From the NCBI GenBank assembly GCA_003599755.1, contig QZJO01000009.1:214362-263839 (forward strand): DNA of 49,478 nucleotides, written 5' to 3'. Of this stretch, positions 46,538 to 49,478 are shown one piece after another. The notes beneath the pieces are model-generated. The model made no database searches. It was not told where the DNA came from and saw only the letters and a list, made by a program, of their open reading frames with translations. This stretch comes from Candidatus Parcubacteria bacterium. Lineage in GTDB: Bacteria; Patescibacteriota; Minisyncoccia; Sungbacterales; SURF-37. The position numbers and the translations under genes are program-made. Each line of letters begins with the position of its first letter. Within the stretch, counting starts at the first letter, position 1.

Positions 46538-47113
46538 ATGATCCTTTCCGACCGCGATCTCAAAGCCGCCATCCGCTCCGGGCGACTGAAATTTTCTCCC
46601 GAGCTGCTCCCTGCTCAAATCGGGCCGGCGTCTATCGACCTTCGCCTGTCTACTGATTTCAAAGTATTCAAGACGAGCTACGTCGCACTGTTGGATCCCA
46701 AAGAAGGATTTCCCGGCGACATCATGCTTGATGCCCGCCGCGTGCCCGCGACCAAACCCTTTATCCTGCATCCGGGCGACTTCGTGCTTGCCAGCACCAT
46801 GGAGCGCATCACCGTGCCTGACGACATGGTCGTGCGCGTGGAAGGAAAAAGTACGCTTGCCCGCATGGGAATCCTCGTCCATACCGCCGGATTCGTGGAT
46901 CCCGGATTTTCCGGCAATATCACGCTCGAGATTTCCAACCAATCGAACGTGGCCATCGCACTGTATCCGGGCATGTATATCTGCCAGGTCGCCGCGCACC
47001 GGTTGAGTTCGCCCGCCGAAGTCCCCTACAACAGGCGCAAGCGCTCGGCCTACCGCACGGCGAATGCCAAAGGCACGGTGGTTGCAAGCCCCAAAAACCT
47101 CTTCCCGAAATGA
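46538..47113 (+). CDS. dcd: dCTP deaminase
   Basis: The 191-residue protein makes dUTP from dCTP. MILSDRDLKAAIRSGRL, QIGPASIDLRLSTDF, FVLASTMERITVPDDMVVRVEGKSTLARMGILVHTAGFVDPGFSGNITLEISN (catalytic Glu) are diagnostic. It may be a bifunctional deaminase/dUTPase; this cannot be told by eye. It forms a dTMP-supply group with the next two genes. Confidence 0.94.
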   Translation: MILSDRDLKAAIRSGRLKFSPELLPAQIGPASIDLRLSTDFKVFKTSYVALLDPKEGFPGDIMLDARRVPATKPFILHPGDFVLASTMERITVPDDMVVRVEGKSTLARMGILVHTAGFVDPGFSGNITLEISNQSNVAIALYPGMYICQVAAHRLSSPAEVPYNRRKRSAYRTANAKGTVVASPKNLFPK

Positions 47114-47117
47114 CCCC

Positions 47118-47142
47118 CGAGTCCGCCCCGACGGACTCGTTT
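47118..47142 (+). terminator. hairpin between dcd and the thymidylate synthase gene
   Basis: CGAGTCCG-ccccga-CGGACTCG then TTT. The weak U-tract suggests partial termination. Confidence 0.55.
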
Positions 47143-47144
47143 GC

Positions 47145-47150
47145 TATACT
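47145..47150 (+). promoter_or_regulatory. -10 box placed for a leaderless transcript
   Basis: tgcTATACT-GGATCC-ATGG: an extended -10 ends six bases before the start codon. The same string TATACTGGATCCATGG precedes the histidine kinase gene (43958-43973). Confidence 0.6.
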
Positions 47151-47156
47151 GGATCC

Positions 47157-48701
47157 ATGGACCGGACGCTCTATCTTCCCGGGAAATATCGACTGGTCAC
47201 CGGCGGCGGCGGCGCCGGTTTTTGCACGATTTGGTCCGATCCCGACATTGTGCTCGCCCAAGCGCCCGAACTCAAAGAGCATGCGGCGCTGGTCGGCACG
47301 CTCTACAGCCGCGAAGGCGCCAATATTATCCTCCGCAACCTTGCGCTGAATCCCGACATCCGGCATCTCGTGCTCTGGGGCAACGCCCCGCTTTCGAAAA
47401 CGCCGTTCGGCCTTATGGGCAAAAGCGTAATTACCGCGCTCTGGGAACAGGGCTTCGACGCTGAAGGCAAAGTCATTGGCCAGAATTTTCCGCTGCATGC
47501 CGAATTCGATTTGAATGTCATCAAGATCATCACCAAAGAAGTCCAGCTTTTGGATCTTTCGGAGCAGCCGCTTGCCGAAGCGGTCGCCGCAGTACGTGCG
47601 CTTGAATCGCGCGAACCGTACATGGCGCCGCAGGATTTTCCCGAGCACAAGCTTGAAGAAGGCGCGCCGTTTCCGTCCGAACACATCGGATTCGTCGTGC
47701 GCGACCGGGGCATCATCGGTGCCTGGACTAAGGTCCTGGACCGCGTGATGCGCTACGGCGTGATCAAGGAAACCGAGTACGGCAACAGACAGCGCGAGCT
47801 CATCGCGCCGCAATGGGTCATTACCGAAGAATTGACGCCGCACGCGGCGTTCCCCGATTGGCCGGACGAGCTCAGGCAAGTCACCGGCGCTTCGCCCGCA
47901 GCAATCGAGCAATACTATCCGGAATTCATGTCGGCCGAGCTGCCGCCGGGCACCTCGTACACCTACGGCCAGCGCATTTGGGCCTATGGCGCCGCGCAAC
48001 AGGGCGGGCGCACGGTGTCGCAGATCGAAAAAGTCATTGAACACCTCAAAGATTCTCCGGTAACCCGCCGCGCCGTCGCTACCACGTGGGATCAATACAC
48101 CGATGCCGACAAAGCGACCAAAAACCCGCCCTGCTTCATCACAGTCCAATTCCTCCAGACCAACGGCCGGCTCCACGCCATGGCCGTGTTCCGCTCCCAC
48201 GATATATTCAAGGCGGCCATTCCCAACGCCTTCGGCCTCCGCCGGCTCCAGGAACACGTGGCGGCCGCGACGGGATTCGAAGTCGGGGCGCTTTCTATCA
48301 CCTCGAACTCGGCGCACATCTATGAGGAGGACTGGGATCAGGCCAAGAAGCTCCTCCAATGCGCCCTATGGGAGCGAGAGCCGAGTTTGACGTTCAACCA
48401 AGACACGGACGCCGACCCGCGGGGCATTGTCGTGATCCGCGTCGAGGGTCCGGAAATCGTCGCCGAAATCGGCGCGCCGGATGGGACCGCGCTCGTCGTC
48501 CTGCGCGGCAAAACTGCGAAGCACGTGTACAAGAAACTCGCCCAGCTCGAGCTCATGTCGCGGACCGATCACTTGCTCGACATCGGGGCTGAGCTGCAAA
48601 AAGCGGAGATCGCCGAGCGCCTGGGACTACCCTACAAGCAAGATCAGCCCCTCATCATCTCCCGACGCAATACAGCGGATAATCCAGAGACAAATAAATG
48701 A
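47157..48701 (+). CDS. thymidylate synthase with N-terminal archaeal-type domain
   Basis: The product has 514 residues. The first ~220 form a domain of the kind found fused to archaeal/candidate-phylum thymidylate synthases (HLVLWGNAPLSK, then beta-alpha repeats). The ThyA part has DSPVTRRAVATTW (phosphate-binding Arg), catalytic Cys in NPPCFITVQFL (about residue 325), and FRSHDIFKAAIPNAFGLRRLQEHVA for nucleotide binding. It methylates dUMP to dTMP, the step between dcd and tmk. The start codon follows the -10 box directly. The folate type used is uncertain. Confidence 0.88.
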   Translation: MDRTLYLPGKYRLVTGGGGAGFCTIWSDPDIVLAQAPELKEHAALVGTLYSREGANIILRNLALNPDIRHLVLWGNAPLSKTPFGLMGKSVITALWEQGFDAEGKVIGQNFPLHAEFDLNVIKIITKEVQLLDLSEQPLAEAVAAVRALESREPYMAPQDFPEHKLEEGAPFPSEHIGFVVRDRGIIGAWTKVLDRVMRYGVIKETEYGNRQRELIAPQWVITEELTPHAAFPDWPDELRQVTGASPAAIEQYYPEFMSAELPPGTSYTYGQRIWAYGAAQQGGRTVSQIEKVIEHLKDSPVTRRAVATTWDQYTDADKATKNPPCFITVQFLQTNGRLHAMAVFRSHDIFKAAIPNAFGLRRLQEHVAAATGFEVGALSITSNSAHIYEEDWDQAKKLLQCALWEREPSLTFNQDTDADPRGIVVIRVEGPEIVAEIGAPDGTALVVLRGKTAKHVYKKLAQLELMSRTDHLLDIGAELQKAEIAERLGLPYKQDQPLIISRRNTADNPETNK

Positions 48702-49345
48702 GAACGGCCGGATTTTTTATTGCATTCGAAGGCATCGATGGCAGCGGCAAATCGACCGCGATTGCCGGCCTGGTAAAACATCTCCATAGCCGCGGTATCG
48801 CGGCCCTCGTGACTGAGGAGCACACCGGCGGACCGATCGGCCGACGGATCGAGCGGATGCTGCATGGCCAGGAACCGATGGTGGAGCCCCGGGAACTCCA
48901 ACGCTTGTTCGTGCTGGATCGCAAAGATCATATGGTCAATATCATCGAGCCAGCGCTCGAAGAGCGCATGATCGTGATTACGGATCGGTTCTGGTTCTCG
49001 ACGCTTGCCTACGGGATGCTTACCGGCGCGCTCGAGGAATTCATCGCGCTGCATGAAACCATCCTCGGTCCGGGATTCCGAAAACCGGACCTTACCCTGC
49101 TGCTCGATATTCCCGCAAGCGTCGCCATGGAGCGGATTGGCCACAACCGTACGGATCGCACGTGGTTTGAAAAAACCGAAAAATTGGAACGCATTCGAGC
49201 CAACTATCTCCAGCTCGCTGCCGCGGGCCTCGCACCCGTCGAGATCATTGATGCCGCCGCGCCGCCCGAAACGGTCGTGCAGGCAATCGTCGAACTCATA
49301 GAACCCGCGCTGGATATACGCGGGTTCTCGTCCGTCCGAAACTGA
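48698..49345 (+). CDS. tmk: thymidylate kinase
   Basis: The 215-residue protein phosphorylates dTMP to dTDP. P-loop FFIAFEGIDGSGKSTAIAGL, VTDRF-like VITDRFWFSTLAYG (DR motif), and a lid region (GHNRTDRTWFEK). ATG overlaps the thymidylate synthase stop (ATGA), so the two are co-translated. Confidence 0.95.
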   Translation: MRTAGFFIAFEGIDGSGKSTAIAGLVKHLHSRGIAALVTEEHTGGPIGRRIERMLHGQEPMVEPRELQRLFVLDRKDHMVNIIEPALEERMIVITDRFWFSTLAYGMLTGALEEFIALHETILGPGFRKPDLTLLLDIPASVAMERIGHNRTDRTWFEKTEKLERIRANYLQLAAAGLAPVEIIDAAAPPETVVQAIVELIEPALDIRGFSSVRN

Positions 49346-49351
49346 TGGGGG

Positions 49352-49478
49352 CTATTGGAACGGATTCGGAAAATCAGTCGGGATAAATCCGGCCTCGCCG
49401 AACTCCCGGCGCCGGTCCCGAATGATTCCGGCCGCGCTCTGGATCATTTCTTCCCGCACGCGGATCGTCTCGGCACGA
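49352..49478 (-). CDS. C-terminal fragment of an unidentified gene (runs off right edge)
   Basis: An open minus-strand frame ends in TAG at 49352: RAETIRVREEMIQSAAGIIRDRRREFGEAGFIPTDFPNPFQ. It is convergent with tmk, 6 nt apart. Too short to identify. Confidence 0.55.
   Translation of the reverse strand, partial: RAETIRVREEMIQSAAGIIRDRRREFGEAGFIPTDFPNPFQ

Noticed and set aside
46920-48359. 479-aa minus ORF antisense to thymidylate synthase
   Set aside because: Shadow frame; no family features and the sense gene is clear.

Overview
The window is high-GC, densely packed bacterial DNA that uses TGA as an ordinary stop (several ATGA stop/start overlaps). It most likely comes from a Patescibacteria/CPR genome of the Parcubacteria type. 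The grounds are a minimal mix of informational genes (gyrB, pheS, pheT without its EMAP domain, secE, nusG, rplK, dcd, a two-domain thymidylate synthase, tmk), a membrane-anchored double-AAA Clp-like ATPase with a small membrane partner, many small orphan genes, and rplK with no rplA beside it. The last point fits the Parcubacteria lineages reported to lack ribosomal protein L1. This placement is inference; there is no rRNA in the window.

Layout. 1-4.8 kb: iron-sulfur and oxidative-stress genes (split NifU, Fe/Mn superoxide dismutase, ferredoxin, NifU N-domain, NifS, cysteine-bearing Rrf2 regulator with a 25-bp palindromic operator). 4.9-8.1 kb: ThpR, a HAD phosphatase and several orphan genes with strong Shine-Dalgarno (SD) sequences and hairpin terminators. 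8.19-16.19 kb: mobile element 1, AT-richer than its host and inserted in tRNA-Gln by a large serine recombinase. It carries a membrane protein, an HTH protein, a DUF488 protein, an OLD-like ABC-ATPase/TOPRIM protein overlapping an EcoRV-like restriction endonuclease, and a convergent C5-cytosine methyltransferase. 16.0-16.4 kb holds several extra copies of the attachment core. 16.5-25 kb: DUF2975/HTH pair, Clp-like ATPase, tRNA-Met, DUF5666 protein, DUF1653 protein, tRNA-Asp and orphan genes. 25.09-34.0 kb: mobile element 2, inserted at an initiator-type tRNA-Met. It carries a second serine recombinase, an HTH protein, an SRAP protein, a LexA - PD-(D/E)XK nuclease - Y-family polymerase operon, and secreted or membrane proteins including an Excalibur protein and a four-repeat cysteine-rich surface protein. 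34-49.5 kb: core genes (malic enzyme, pheST, gyrB, secE-nusG, histidine kinase and response regulator, rplK, dcd-thyA-tmk).

The most interesting structure is the shared backbone of the two elements. In each, the leftward recombinase operon begins with a tiny ORF, then an HTH gene, then the recombinase, whose last codons are the antisense strand of the target tRNA. Just upstream of the tiny ORF, each element has a roughly 70-nt stem whose loop also pairs with the sequence next to it, giving an H-type pseudoknot. The stem sequences differ between the elements while the pairing and position are kept. That suggests a conserved RNA leader or DNA origin/att structure I cannot name.

Two gene-expression styles coexist. 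Many core genes have a -10 box ending 5-7 nt before the ATG, which looks leaderless. Orphan genes often have a textbook SD and their own hairpin terminator. In-frame insertion of dispersed repeats is visible in pheS and in the histidine kinase gene. All names rest on reading the sequence by eye; no database search was run.
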